The notes: generated by a model from the letters alone, not told the origin. Positions 46,701 to 56,821 are shown, counted from the stretch's first letter. The stretch: DNA of 64,000 bases from Allium sativum (GCA_030737875.1 CM060922.1:300753456-300817455); one strand, 5' to 3'. Program-made: numbers and translations.

Positions 46701-46890
46701 ATGATGATTCTGTCAAAGGTGATGATTACAGTTCAGAAGATTGGTATCCAGATTCAGGGGCAACCAATCACATTACAAACAATCTTCAAAACCTCAATCT
46801 TGGCAATAAAAACTACTCAGGTACGCAAGTTATTCATACTTGTAATGGTGAAACTATGAATATATCTCATATTGGGGGCAGGTGTTGTTA
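46701..46890 (+). pseudogene. C1 protease, frameshift at its end
   Basis: DWYPDSGATNHIT carries the retropepsin D-S-G (46751-46759). The frame breaks at a run of five G (46874-46878): the 46091 frame ends at 46891 while the homologous continuation VVKGKRKLYLNNLIRVP lies in the next frame, consistent with one extra G. Confidence 0.85.
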
Positions 46891-47826
46891 AAGGGAAAAG
46901 AAAACTTTACCTCAACAACCTAATTAGAGTTCCTAGTGTTAAGAAAAATTTAATCAGTGTGTCCCAATTTACTAATGACAATAAGGTGTATTTTGAGTTT
47001 CACCCAAAATATTGTCTAATTAGAGATGTTCATAATAAGGACATATTGTTACAGGGTAGTTTGGATAATGGGCTATACAAATTCAACAACATGCGGTCGA
47101 GATTGGAAAATAGCAAAGATATCTTGTGCTGTAATGCAAATATTCATTTCAGTTGTAATAATGTTGAGATTAGTTCTGTTAATAATGACAAATATAGTAC
47201 CAGAACAAATATTCCTGTTGACAATGACATTGTTGAAAATGATTCTGTCAAAAACAAAAACAATGACTACATGAAGAATGATCTTGATATATGGCATTGT
47301 AAGTTGGGACATCCCAGTTATGACTTGGATTTGAAAGTTTTAAAGGATAATAATATTGCATACAAACACTCACCCATATCAAGCTTTTTTGTTCATTGTC
47401 AAATTGGCAAAAGCCATAAGCTACCTTTTGGCAGATTAGAAACTGTCTATTCTAAACCACTTGAGTTGGTTACAGCAGACCTTTGGGGTTCTGCACCATT
47501 AAGCTCCAGACAAGGTTACAGGTATTATTTATCCATTGTTGATGCCTACACAAGATATACTTGGATTTTCTTTCTTAAAGCTAAATCTGAGACACACAAT
47601 GTCATGTTGCAGTTCATAAAATTTATAGAGAGACAACTGAACAGCAACATTAAAATAGTTCAGACAGATGGGGGCAGTGAATTATTCCCACTCAAAAATT
47701 ATTTTAATCAAAAAGGCATAATACATAAAAAAAACTTGCCCCTATACGTCTGAGCAAAATGGCATTGTTGAAAGAAAACACAGGCATATTGTAGAAACGG
47801 GTTTAACACTGTTATCTAATTCATCT
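46891..47826 (+). pseudogene. C1 integrase, frameshift in an A run
   Basis: Contains the GAG_pre-integrase zinc-binding segment (WHCKLGHPSYDL; the second Cys pair reads HCQIGKSH), the core with ELVTADLWGS (first Asp), VQTDGGSEL (second Asp) and, after a frameshift, NGIVERKHRHIVE (Glu). The frameshift lies in an eight-A run at 47727-47734. Until then the ORF 46872-47753 is open. Integrase joins element cDNA to the genome. Confidence 0.88.
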
Positions 47827-49511
47827 TTGCCTGTGAAATATTGGGATGAGGCTTTTTGTATAGCAGTTTATTTAATTAATAAGATGCCTACAAAAGTGCT
47901 GAAATACAAGTGTCCACATGAGATCATTTTTGGAAATAAACCTGACTATACAATTCTGAGAACATTTGGATGCTTGTGTTTCCCATGCCTCAGACCTTAT
48001 AACAATCACAAACTTGCCCTAAGATCAAGTCCATGTACTTTTCTAGGTTACGCAAAAGACCAAAAGGGATACAAGTGCATGGATAATAAGGGCAAGATAA
48101 TTGTTTCCAGACATGTTGTTTTTAATGAATGTGTTTTTCCTTTTGCAGACAAGGAAAACAAGATCAATCAAGTAAAGGATCAGTGCAGAAATACAATGCA
48201 GACCTTACCACCTTTGTCTGAATGGAATGTGCAAACAAATGAAGATGGATTATTGCATCAAACACACAGAGATGAATCATTGCATCAGACACCAACCACT
48301 CCAACTGTATCCAGCACTAGGTCTGGATACAGTTCAAGTGAACCAATGACTGATGAAGACCAACCACATAACAGCAATGATGACCAAACATCAGATGCAG
48401 ACAATGAAAACAGTGATAAAGAAGAACCACAAACAGGACATCATATGGTTACTAGAGCTAAAAGTGGGATTTTCAAACCCAAAGTGTATACTGCCACAAC
48501 TAATAACACTGTTGATACAATTGAACCAGCCATGTATGAACAAGCTATTAAAAGTAAGTCATGGAGCAAGGCTATGGATGAAGAATATGATGCACTAATT
48601 AAAAACAAAACATGGACTCTTGTCACTACACCAAAGGATAAAAACATTGTGGGATGCAAGTGGATATTTAAGCTTAAAAGAGATGCTAATGGAAGTATTT
48701 CTAAACATAAAGCCAGGTTAGTTGCAAGGGGGTTCACACAACAATATGGTTTTGATTTTGATCAAACATTCTCTCCAGTGGTCAAGCCAACTACAATCAG
48801 AATTATTCTAACTTTAGCTCTACACAAAGGTTGGAATATAAGGCAAATGGATGTTTGCAATGCATTTTTGAATGGAGAATTATATGAGGATGTGTATATG
48901 CAACAACCAAAGGGATATGAGATTCAAGGCAAGGAAAATCATGTTTGCAAGTTACATAAGGCCATATATGGTCTAAAACAAGCATCCAGGGCATGGTACA
49001 TCAAATTAAAAGAAACATTGAAGTCATTGGGCTACAAAGCAACAAAGTCTGACAATTCTCTATACACTAAACTTAATAACCAGTGTACTATATACATACT
49101 TGTATATGTAGATGACATTCTAATCACTAGAAATAACACCACAGAAATTGACAAAGTCATCACTCATTTAGATCAAACATTTGCCATAAAAGATATGGGT
49201 GAAGTGGATTATTTTCTGGGTATTCAGGTTCAAAGAAAATCAGAATCAGAAATTTTTCTTTCACAAAGGAAATATATATCAGATATTCTGGTTAGAGCAA
49301 ACATGGATAAAGCTAAACCCTACATCACTCCTATGATCAGTAATTTACGTTTATCCAAGTACAAGGGTGATACTATAGAAAATTGCAAACAATATCGTAG
49401 TATTGTTGGAGCATTGCAGTATTTGACCATTACTAGATCTGAAATCAGTTTTAGTGCGAATAAGGTCGGCCAGTTTATGTCTAACCCCTTAAGCGATCAA
49501 TGGAAAGCCGT
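47827..49511 (+). pseudogene. C1 integrase C-terminus and reverse transcriptase, cut by G6
   Basis: The ORF 47827-49566 is element-coded up to 49511. It has the integrase tail (LRTFGCLCFPCLRPYNNHK, FLGY), a Ser/Asp-rich linker, and the Copia RT domain: WTLVTTPKDKNIVGCKWIFK, HKARLVARGFTQQYGFDFDQ, TFSPVVKPTTIR, MDVCNAFLNGELYEDVYMQQ, AIYGLKQASRAWY and the catalytic YVDD (49105-49116). It then reads DYFLGIQV and GALQYLTITR. The domain appears intact until G6 enters at the codon for Val in QWKAV. Codons past 49511 are G6 LTR. Confidence 0.92.
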
Positions 49512-49725
49512 TGTAACACCCCGAATTTCGGTTAATGCTAAAATTCACAAATTAAAGAATAACTAATCCCAGATGTGGGAATTAGGGGAAACGGGTTGCA
49601 CCATTGCGTTCGTCTCGGAAAAATACGCAAAATAGAGTCTGAGTTTTCGAAAATCAGAGTCCGTATGAAGAAGATATGGACGAACGAAGTTAGGCAGACA
49701 AACCGAAAAACTAGCCAGAATGCAC

Positions 49726-49821
49726 TGGCGCACTTGTGAAGTGCGCCAACACAAAAATGCACTGGCGCACTTGTGAAGTGCGCCAACACATTTTTACACT
49801 GGCGCACTTGGGAAGTGCGCC
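49726..49821. promoter_or_regulatory. Three tandem hairpins upstream of TATA in G6 LTR
   Basis: Hairpins at 49726-49748, 49763-49785 and 49801-49821, each with a GGCGCACTT left arm, a 3-nt loop and an AAGTGCGCC right arm; the spacing is 37-38 bp. They end 158 bp before TATAAATA. The other LTR has the same set at about 57539-57634. The position matches the GTCGAC clusters of G2 and G3. Confidence 0.7.
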
Positions 49822-49979
49822 CGTGTCAAGCCAGAAACCTGCACAGCTTTCTGGCTGGCCTGGTGCACCATTTTAAGGTTTAGGCTGTGTTTTGGGGCTG
49901 GTTTCTGGAAGCTTCCGAGATCGGATGGCCCTAATCTAATTTAGGGTTAATCTAATGGCCTAAAACACTTGCCTAATCC

Positions 49980-49987
49980 TATAAATA
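49980..49987 (+). promoter_or_regulatory. Predicted TATA box of G6 LTR promoter
   Basis: TATAAATA about 470 bp into the LTR, followed by an AAAACCCTAG telo-box-like word near 50083. The same box is near 57793 in the other LTR. Confidence 0.65.
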
Positions 49988-50669
49988 AGACCCTAAGCTA
50001 GCCCTAAATGGTCATAATCCTATCTCCTAACTAAACTATGCCAAAATTTTCTATGATCATGGCCTCCACTCAAAACCCTAGCCTCCATCCTATTTCTAAA
50101 CTATTTCTATGAAGGCTTTCATGTGCATACAAGCATCTTTGAGTTGTATGAGTGATCATTGGCTTGCATTCATCATCAAGTTGCAAGCTTTATGTTCAAG
50201 GCTAGAGTTTTTGGGTGATTTGTGGCAAGGGTTTGCTTATTGGAGTTTAGTGGTGAGTTTCTATAGACTTAACAATCAATTGTTAAATTGATTATGATAG
50301 GATATGATAAGATATGGCTATGTTTGTGGAATCAATGTGTTTATGCAAGTTTAGTATAGTGTATGTTGTGTGCTATATGCAAGTTTAATGCTATGTTTTA
50401 TGATGCAAAACACTATGTTGAACATTGATTCATATGTAACATGTTATGCAAGCTATATGGGAGATTATATGCAAGTCTATATGTAACATGTTATGCAAGT
50501 TATGTATTTGGTTTTATGCATGCTAAGTATTTGGTTTTATGCATGCTATATATGTGGTTTTATGCATGCTAAGTATTTGGTTTTATGCATGCTAAGTGTT
50601 TGGTTTTATGCATGTTTGTCTCTTTTTATGATATGCATAATATATGCAAGTTTGTCTCTAAGTATGGCA

Positions 50670-51050
50670 TGTTATGCAAGTTCATATGCAAGTTATGATA
50701 CATATTCATATGCAAGTTATGATGCAAGTTCATATGCAAGTTATGATACATGTTCATATGCAAGTTATGATGCAAGTTCATATGCAAGTTATGATGCAAG
50801 TTCATATGCAAGTTATGATGCATGTTCATATGCAAGTTATGATGCAAGTTCATATGCAAGTTATGATGCATGTTCATATGCAAGTTATGATGCAAGTTCA
50901 TATGCAAGTTATGATGCAAGTTCATATGCAAGTTATGATGCAAGTTCATATGCAAGTTATGATACATGTTCATATGCAAGTTATGATGCAAGTTCATATG
51001 CAAGTTATGATGCAAGTTCATATGCAAGTTTATGTGCAAGTTCATATGCA
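50670..51050. repeat. 24-bp tandem repeat, about 14 units (G6 LTR1)
   Basis: The unit has the form ATGCAAGTTATGATGCAAGT plus TCAT, with ATACATGT variants. Since 24 is a multiple of three and the unit lacks stops in some frames, it opens long spurious frames on both strands. The matching tract in LTR2 (58483-58744) has about nine units. Confidence 0.9.
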
Positions 51051-51521
51051 AGTTGTCTCTTTTATGATATGCATAATGCAAGTTTGGGTTAAATACTAGT
51101 TGGGTTTAATGTATGTTCATATATGCAAGTTGACACCTTTTGAACCCATGATAAAGTTACATGCTATGTTGGCTAAACCCATGACCTTTGTGATGAATCT
51201 TCCCTTTATTATGTCGTGTTATGAGAACGAACTACGTGGGGAACGATGGGGTTAATATGCATGTTAATAAAATGATGTGAAATGGGTATGATTAATCATA
51301 CCACAAATTAAATGGACGTAATTGGGAATTTACCTATTAAGTTAGGTCTACCCATATTATGGAGTTGGGAATTTACCTATTAAGTTAGGTATACCCACAC
51401 TATGGAATTGGGAATTTAACTATTGAGTTAGGTCTACCCATATTCTTAAAAATGTGTAATTAATTAGGCATAATTAATTCAAATTATGGGGGTGATTAAT
51501 TAGGTGTAATTAATCAACTAA

Positions 51522-51736
51522 GACACGAGGTTGGAACCTTTTGTAGCGGAAGTCTGCCCGGAACCGACCGGCCATCCAGCAGCTACAAATGATTGGCCCA
51601 ATGTGAGAGGTCTTAGTCATAAATTAAATACGTGATTAAAGTAAAGACACGAGGTTAGACCTTTTTATGACAGAAGTCTGCCCGGAACCAACCGGCATAT
51701 CCAGCAGTCATAAAAGATGGTCTAATGTGAGAGGTC
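51522..51736. repeat. Two tandem stem-loop units with CCGG apical hairpin (G6 LTR1)
   Basis: Unit 1 arms are at 51531-51547 and 51582-51601; unit 2 arms at 51655-51671 (TTAGACCTTTTTATGAC) and 51707-51725 (GTCATAAAAGATGGTCTAA). The loops contain TGCCCGGAACCAACCGGCA or a near-copy. They are homologous in design to the three units in G3 LTRs, but the arm sequences differ and still pair. LTR2 has them at about 59214-59430. Confidence 0.8.
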
Positions 51737-51768
51737 TTTATGAGGTCATGATCTTAATTAATTAAGAA

Positions 51769-52060
51769 ACACTTAACCATATTAGCATGTAGAGGGACAT
51801 GAGGGGTTAAGTGGGTGCCTTGGGTGGCATGTGGAAATCTAGTGGGTTGCCTTGGGTGGCAATAGAAAATACGATTAGAATACTTAACCAAAGAGGAACA
51901 TGTAATTAAACATGGGTAAAGGGTTAAGTAAGTGCTTTGGGTGGCATGTGGAAATCTAGTGGGTGCCTTAAGTGGCAATTGATATATGATTAGATGACTT
52001 AACCAAACCTTAACATGTAGGTGGGCATGATTATAACAGGGGTTAAGTGGGATACACTAG
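51769..52060. repeat. Three CTTAACC...GGTTAAG nested stems (G6 LTR1)
   Basis: At 51774-51810, 51883-51930 and 51999-52047, CTTAACC is followed by CATGT, then ACATG or GCATG, then GGTTAAG, forming an outer 7-bp and an inner 4-5-bp stem. Between them, GGGTGCCTTGGGTGGCA units repeat. Confidence 0.65.
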
Positions 52061-53142
52061 ATAAAATAACAAGCTTAGGTGGTAGCTTGTGGGGGCCCAT
52101 TTCAACCAATATCCCAAACGTATCTTAGTGGGCTCGACTCTAGTCGAGTGACGGGACATGCATATTGGGCTTGACTATAAGAGGCCAAAATGGGTTAGCG
52201 GTGGCAACGCATGACCAACGGGTTTCATATGCGTGTGTGGACCCGGGCTGGTAAATAAGACGTTGTTGCATCGTGTAGATATAAGCCGGGCACCGTTAGT
52301 TTTATCAGGTTGCCACGTTGGGGAATGGTACACCCCACGGTGGGGCCAGCACGGGTATCTACGTTAGGGAGCCGATCGAATGGGGAGTAGTGTGTACACC
52401 TAGTGGATTGTAAGGCCCCGTGGCGTCTACTTAGTCACCTAGGGGTACGCGAGAACTATTAAGTTAATTTTATAAGTCCAGGGGTTGGATCAACCTTTAA
52501 GTTAGGAATGACTGGTGTGGTGCAGTGTAGGAATTACCCTTGGGTGGGTAGATCTGGGGTGGTGTAATCCAGTAATTATCCTTGGGTGGATAAATGCGTC
52601 TTTTCGGTTATCTTAGTACATCATGTGTTTAGTTGGCTACTTAGTGTAGTCATTATCCCCAGAGGTACCGTACCTTGTTTATATCATACCCTAATTACTT
52701 TAATGATTGTATTGTTAGGGTTATAGGACTCACTCAGACTTATGTCTGACCCCGTTGTTTCTTTATCTTTTTCCCAACCCTCAGGTTTTCAGAGTGGGCC
52801 TAGCACTAGTGGGCTTTGATCAGATTGTTGTTCCAGTCTTTAGGAGCTTGGATAGATGTAAATCTCCAGTTACCCAGTTATCTTTTCTTTTGTCATGGCT
52901 ATTGTATGAGAGTGGGATTATGTACTTCTTTATTTTGATGGATATTGTACTTGACTTTTATTGTGGTTTTATGATGTAACCAGACATGTTTTACTTCCGC
53001 TGTTATGAGATGATGTTTTAAAATTTCAAGTACTATTTATATCTGTCTTGTTGTAATTTTTCTGTTCTATATTCACTAAAATACTCCACCGATGCTATGG
53101 CATTCCCTTAGTGAGTGATCATAGCGGGAGTGGGGTGTTACA

Positions 53143-53158
53143 CGTGGTATCAGAGCTT
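53143..53158 (+). other. G6 primer binding site
   Basis: CGTGGTATCAGAGCTT directly after the LTR; exact TGGTATCAGAGC. Confidence 0.9.
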
Positions 53159-53369
53159 AAGGTTACCAGAACAGATAAAATTTTTAGAAAAACTATTTTC
53201 TAAGAATATTTTTGAAAGGAGTATTTTCAAAAACATGTCTTTTAAGAGAAAAGTTTTTGAAAGAAAAGCATAATCCCCAATAGCCATATCTATATCTTTC
53301 GAATTCTCCGTTTTGAATCTCTTCCTCTCTCGTTTTGAGTTTCCCCTCCGCGTATAGATGACCTCTCTA

Positions 53370-53854
53370 AGATAGATAAGAACGGAAAACCACTTCAAGG
53401 GACTTAGACATTAGTCGGATTAGAAGTTGGTTCAAGAAGGAGGAGGACTGGTAGGTATCTGTTGGATAGACGATGGGAGGAAGGCTCAAATAGTTGTTTG
53501 GTTAATGAAGGATGAAACCTCATTGGTGGGAGGTTACGAGTGGAGAATGGGAAGAAGAAGGCGAGTAGTTATCCTTTTGGAGGAATGGGACACCGTATTA
53601 GGATTGTCCAAAGGGGCATGGGCAAGGTATGGAATCTCCTGGAGGGTAGTTGTATTCCCTCGCGGCTAGTGTACCAGATGGGGATAGGACCGTCTAGGTT
53701 GGAATTTGGATTTCTTTATTATCCGGTTCGAACTTTATTAGATTCTGACGCATCGAGTTCGTTTATCTCATCATTGTTAGTTGAGTCACTGCACTTAGAC
53801 ACCAGTTTGGTAGATGATCCCTTAGTTGTTTCGAACCCAATTGGGGCTCCATGA
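53370..53854 (+). pseudogene. G6 gag and protease remnants
   Basis: A gag N-terminal scrap (WIDDGRKAQIVVWLMKDETS, 53460-53522) leads, after deletion of the capsid and zinc knuckle, to a mutated protease (LLDSDASSSFISSLLVESLH), where the D-S-G active-site Gly is Asp. The frame stops at 53852-53854. The catalytic Asp itself remains. Confidence 0.7.
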
Positions 53855-53887
53855 TGTGTTTGGGTTTGAAAGTTTCTATACTTAGCG

Positions 53888-54700
53888 TTGAGTTTAGATG
53901 TGATGCTTTTTGGGCTTCACGGGCTATGGGTTAGTTTGGGCATGGACTGGTTATCCAGTAGGGGTGCCGTTCTTGATTTTGAAGGGAGAGTTGTTAGGCT
54001 TATGACCCGCTTGGGTAACACTCTCGAGATCTCTTGTAATCCCATGGAATCTGTTATGCTAAGTTATCTAGAATCACTTGACACGTCGGTCGAGAGTTTG
54101 CGATCTGTTAGAGTGGTCCGGGAATACTCGGATGTGTTTGAGGAGGTGAAGGGCTTACCTCCGGAGCGGGAGATTGACTTCCGAATATATCTGGTAGACA
54201 ATGCTAAACCTGTATCTTTACCAGTGCGCCACATGGCTCCTCGCGAGAGGAGGGAACTCCATAAGCAAGTAGGGGAGTTGCTTGAGAAGGGGTCCATAAG
54301 ACAAAGTATATCGGAGTGGGGTGCTCCAGTAGTTTTTGCTACGAAGGCGGATGGGTCCCTCAGACTTTGTGTAGGCTAAAGAGAACTAAATAAACTCACA
54401 AAGAAGAATAGACACTCATTGCCGAGGATTGATGATCTCTTTGATCAGTTGGTTGGCGCCTCAGTATTTTCGCAAGTTGGACTCAGCCACGGGGTTTCGT
54501 CAGTTGAGAGTGGCTGAGGATAGTATAGAGAAGATTGCCTTTAGGACTCCGGATGGTTTTATGAGTGGCTGGTGATGCCATTTGGTTAGACGAACGCCTC
54601 CACATACTTTGTTGATTTGATGAGAAGGGTGTTCAGGGAGTACCTAAATAAGTTCGTAATGATCTTGGTGGATGACATCTTGGTCTTTTCTAGGAGCGAA
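53888..54700 (+). pseudogene. G6 protease C-terminus and broken reverse transcriptase
   Basis: The ORF 53888-54379 encodes GMDWLSSRGAVLDFEGRVVR, the linker [20 protein letters not shown] and RT start [20 protein letters not shown], ending at a stop where relatives read CVDYRE. The rest of RT (54380-54700) is frameshifted with stops but keeps [20 protein letters not shown], a MPFG segment and LVDDILVF (54669-54692). RT is not functional. Confidence 0.8.
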
Positions 54701-54990
54701 ATAAGTTTTTGTATGTGCTCAATAGGTTGAGCAAAGCCCGTTATGGGATAAACGGTGGTTTTGGAGCGAGACTGGCAAGGACATCCAGAGTTGGACTAGG
54801 GCTTAATTATTTAGCCGTTTTTACTAGTATCATCTCACGTAGGTCGTCTGAATTCGAAGGAAGTATCCCTTGGGTGTTTGTCTGATATTGGTTTAGGCCT
54901 TTGGGGCTTGCATTTGGGGGATGTCGAGTTCGACTAGGGTGGTCTGCGTGAGAGATGGATAGTTGTGACGATTTTGCATGGGAGAATATC
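54701..54990 (+). other. Unassigned filler inside G6 RT
   Basis: About 290 bp that match neither G3 nor other Gypsy RT here. It is flanked by two similar copies of the RT segment TTTTCTAGGAGCGA (54687-54700) and TTTTCTCTAGAAGTGG (54991-55007), so it is an insertion with partial duplication. No ORF or motif was recognised. After the right copy, the sequence jumps from RT to RNase H near 55060. Confidence 0.6.
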
Positions 54991-55006
54991 CTGATTTTCT
55001 CTAGAA

Positions 55007-56821
55007 GTGGAGAAAAGCATGCCCTACATCTTAGGGAAGTGTTGGAGAATCTTTGAGCGCATTGCCTTAAGACAACAAAGGTGGATGGAATTCTTAGCAT
55101 CCTATGAGTTTGAGATAGCGTATACCCCTGGCAAGGGTAACGTGGTGGCAGACGCCTTAAGCAGAAAAAGGCTGTCTTTGAGACCATTGTTCGTGGAATG
55201 GCGAAGCTTGGAGTTTAATTCTATGTTTGACTTTAGACCTTCCGTTGACTTTGTACCCGGTTTGCTAGCCTCCTTGGAGGTTAGGCCTACTCTTTTGGGG
55301 CGGATTGGCGAGGCTCAGCGAGACGACCCACAGTTGGTTGAGTTGGTAAAGAAGCTTATAAGGGGGGAGTCGTCCAGCCATTTGGGTAGATACACCATAG
55401 ATGATAGGGGATGGTTGCATAGAGATGGTAGACTTTGTGTACCGGAAGATGAGGGTTTGAGGAAGGCTATTTTGGATGATGCACATCGTTCAAGAATGAC
55501 TATTCATCCCGGTGGAGACAAAATGTACCAAGACATGAAGAGAGTTTTCTTCTGGGCCGGTATGAAGAAAGATGTGGCCGAGTATGTGGCTAGATGCTTA
55601 GTGTGCCAACAAGTTAAAGCGAAGCAAAGGAAACCCGGTGGGTTGCTACACCCATTGGAAGTTCCGCAATGGAAGTGGGATAGTGTCTCGATGGATTTCA
55701 TCGATGGGTTACCGAGATCGAGGAAGGGCAATACGGGAATTTGGGTTGTGGTAGACAGACTTACCAAGAGTGCCCATTTTATACCCGTGAAGAGTAAGAG
55801 GACCGCTCCATGGCTTGCTTCAGTCTATGTTAGAGAGATTGTTAGATTGCATGGCGTACCATCCAGCATTGTGAGTGATCGAGATCCTATCTTCACTAGT
55901 GAGTTTTGGAGAAGTTTGCAAGAGGCGGTAGGGACTCAGTTGTGTTTGAGCACCGCATATCATCCTCAGACGGACGGTCAGACCGAGAGGGTGAACCGTA
56001 TCTTAGAAGATCTCTTGAGGCTTTGTATCTTGGATTTTGGAGGTACATGGGAAGAACATCTTCCTTTGGTGGAGTTCGCATACAATAACAGCTTTCAGTC
56101 TAGTATTGGCATGGCACCTTTCGAAGCTCTTTATGGAAGGCCTTGTCGATCTCCTACATGTTGGTGGGAATCTACGGATAAGATGTTGCTTGGGCCAGAT
56201 ATGGTTAGAGAGACTTCAGAGAAGATTGATTTGATTCGAAGAAGGATGAAGGCAGCGCAAGATAGACAGAAATCTTATGCGGATCGGAGAAGGACGGATC
56301 TTGAGTTTGAGGTTGGGGACATGGTTTTTGTCAAAGTATCTCCGTTGAGAAATGTTGTTCGCTTTGGGTCCGTTGGGAAGTTAGCACCGAGGTTAGTTGG
56401 GCCGTTTCCTATTAAGGAAAGGATTGGACGGATGGCATATAGGGTGGAGTTGCCCGACAGACTTAGTGGTGTTCATGATGTATTCCATGTATCACATTTG
56501 AGGAAGTGCTTACATGAGACCGCAGAGGTGGTAGGGCCGAGCTTGCTTAGAGATGTAGAGGTAGAGCGTGATGCGACGATTCGACGAGCTCCTACTCGCA
56601 TCCTTGGGTCAGAAACTAGGAAGTTGAGGAACAGAGAAGTTCAGCTAGTTAAAGTGCAATGGGGAGATGACGAAAGCAATGCTACTTGGGAGACGGAAGC
56701 GAAGATGCGTTCTTTGTACCCATTTCTTTTTGAGAGTATGTCTTTTAACTTCTCCTTTATCGCTTGTCTAGTACTTATCTTATCTTTAGTATATCCTCTC
56801 GCTAGTACCTATGACCTTTAG
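55007..56821 (+). CDS. G6 RNase H tail, integrase and chromodomain-like ORF (604 aa, intact frame)
   Basis: The ORF opens in an RT remnant, then carries the RNase H end (TPGKGNVVADALSRK, about residue 40-55), integrase zinc-binding motif (about 158-200, HRSRMTIH and CLVCQQ), core Asp in SMDFIDGLP (about 230), Asp in VSDRDPIF (about 289) and Glu in [12 protein letters not shown] (about 326), then the GPY/F-like part, HDVFHVSHLRKC, and a chromodomain-like end VKVQWGDDESNATWETE...YPFLFE (about 545-576). All three catalytic positions are present and no stop occurs. The Met at 55007 lies in RT remnant and is not the natural start; such integrases are released from a polyprotein. Lacking RT, the element cannot copy itself alone. 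Confidence 0.85.
   Translation: MEKSMPYILGKCWRIFERIALRQQRWMEFLASYEFEIAYTPGKGNVVADALSRKRLSLRPLFVEWRSLEFNSMFDFRPSVDFVPGLLASLEVRPTLLGRIGEAQRDDPQLVELVKKLIRGESSSHLGRYTIDDRGWLHRDGRLCVPEDEGLRKAILDDAHRSRMTIHPGGDKMYQDMKRVFFWAGMKKDVAEYVARCLVCQQVKAKQRKPGGLLHPLEVPQWKWDSVSMDFIDGLPRSRKGNTGIWVVVDRLTKSAHFIPVKSKRTAPWLASVYVREIVRLHGVPSSIVSDRDPIFTSEFWRSLQEAVGTQLCLSTAYHPQTDGQTERVNRILEDLLRLCILDFGGTWEEHLPLVEFAYNNSFQSSIGMAPFEALYGRPCRSPTCWWESTDKMLLGPDMVRETSEKIDLIRRRMKAAQDRQKSYADRRRTDLEFEVGDMVFVKVSPLRNVVRFGSVGKLAPRLVGPFPIKERIGRMAYRVELPDRLSGVHDVFHVSHLRKCLHETAEVVGPSLLRDVEVERDATIRRAPTRILGSETRKLRNREVQLVKVQWGDDESNATWETEAKMRSLYPFLFESMSFNFSFIACLVLILSLVYPLASTYDL

Larger units (their letters stand above)
49512..53142 (+). repeat. 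G6 5' LTR (3631 bp)
   Basis: In order: three GGCGCACTT/AAGTGCGCC hairpins (49726-49821), TATA box (TATAAATA, 49980), a leader with a 24-bp tandem repeat (50670-51050), two stem-loop units (51522-51736), three CTTAACC/GGTTAAG nested stems (51769-52060), a CTCGACT/AGTCGAG palindrome (52126-52142), a GTGGCAAC/GTTGCCAC stem (52201/52309) and the CAGAC/GTCTG hairpin (52735-52748). The long repeat-driven open frames at 50493-51092 are not considered genes. Confidence 0.95.

Noticed and set aside
50670..51050. Possible CRISPR-like array of 24-bp repeats
   Set aside because: Contiguous tandem repeat without unique spacers, inside a plant LTR.
50493..51092. 199-codon open frame and overlapping frames on both strands (also 58306-58785)
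   Set aside because: They are created by a 24-bp tandem repeat (a multiple of three) and give Ser-Tyr-Ala or Met-Gln-Val-His repeats in different frames; the length follows repeat number. No evidence of a protein.
54807..55187. 126-codon minus-strand open frame
   Set aside because: Antisense shadow over the G6 filler and RNase H coding sequence.
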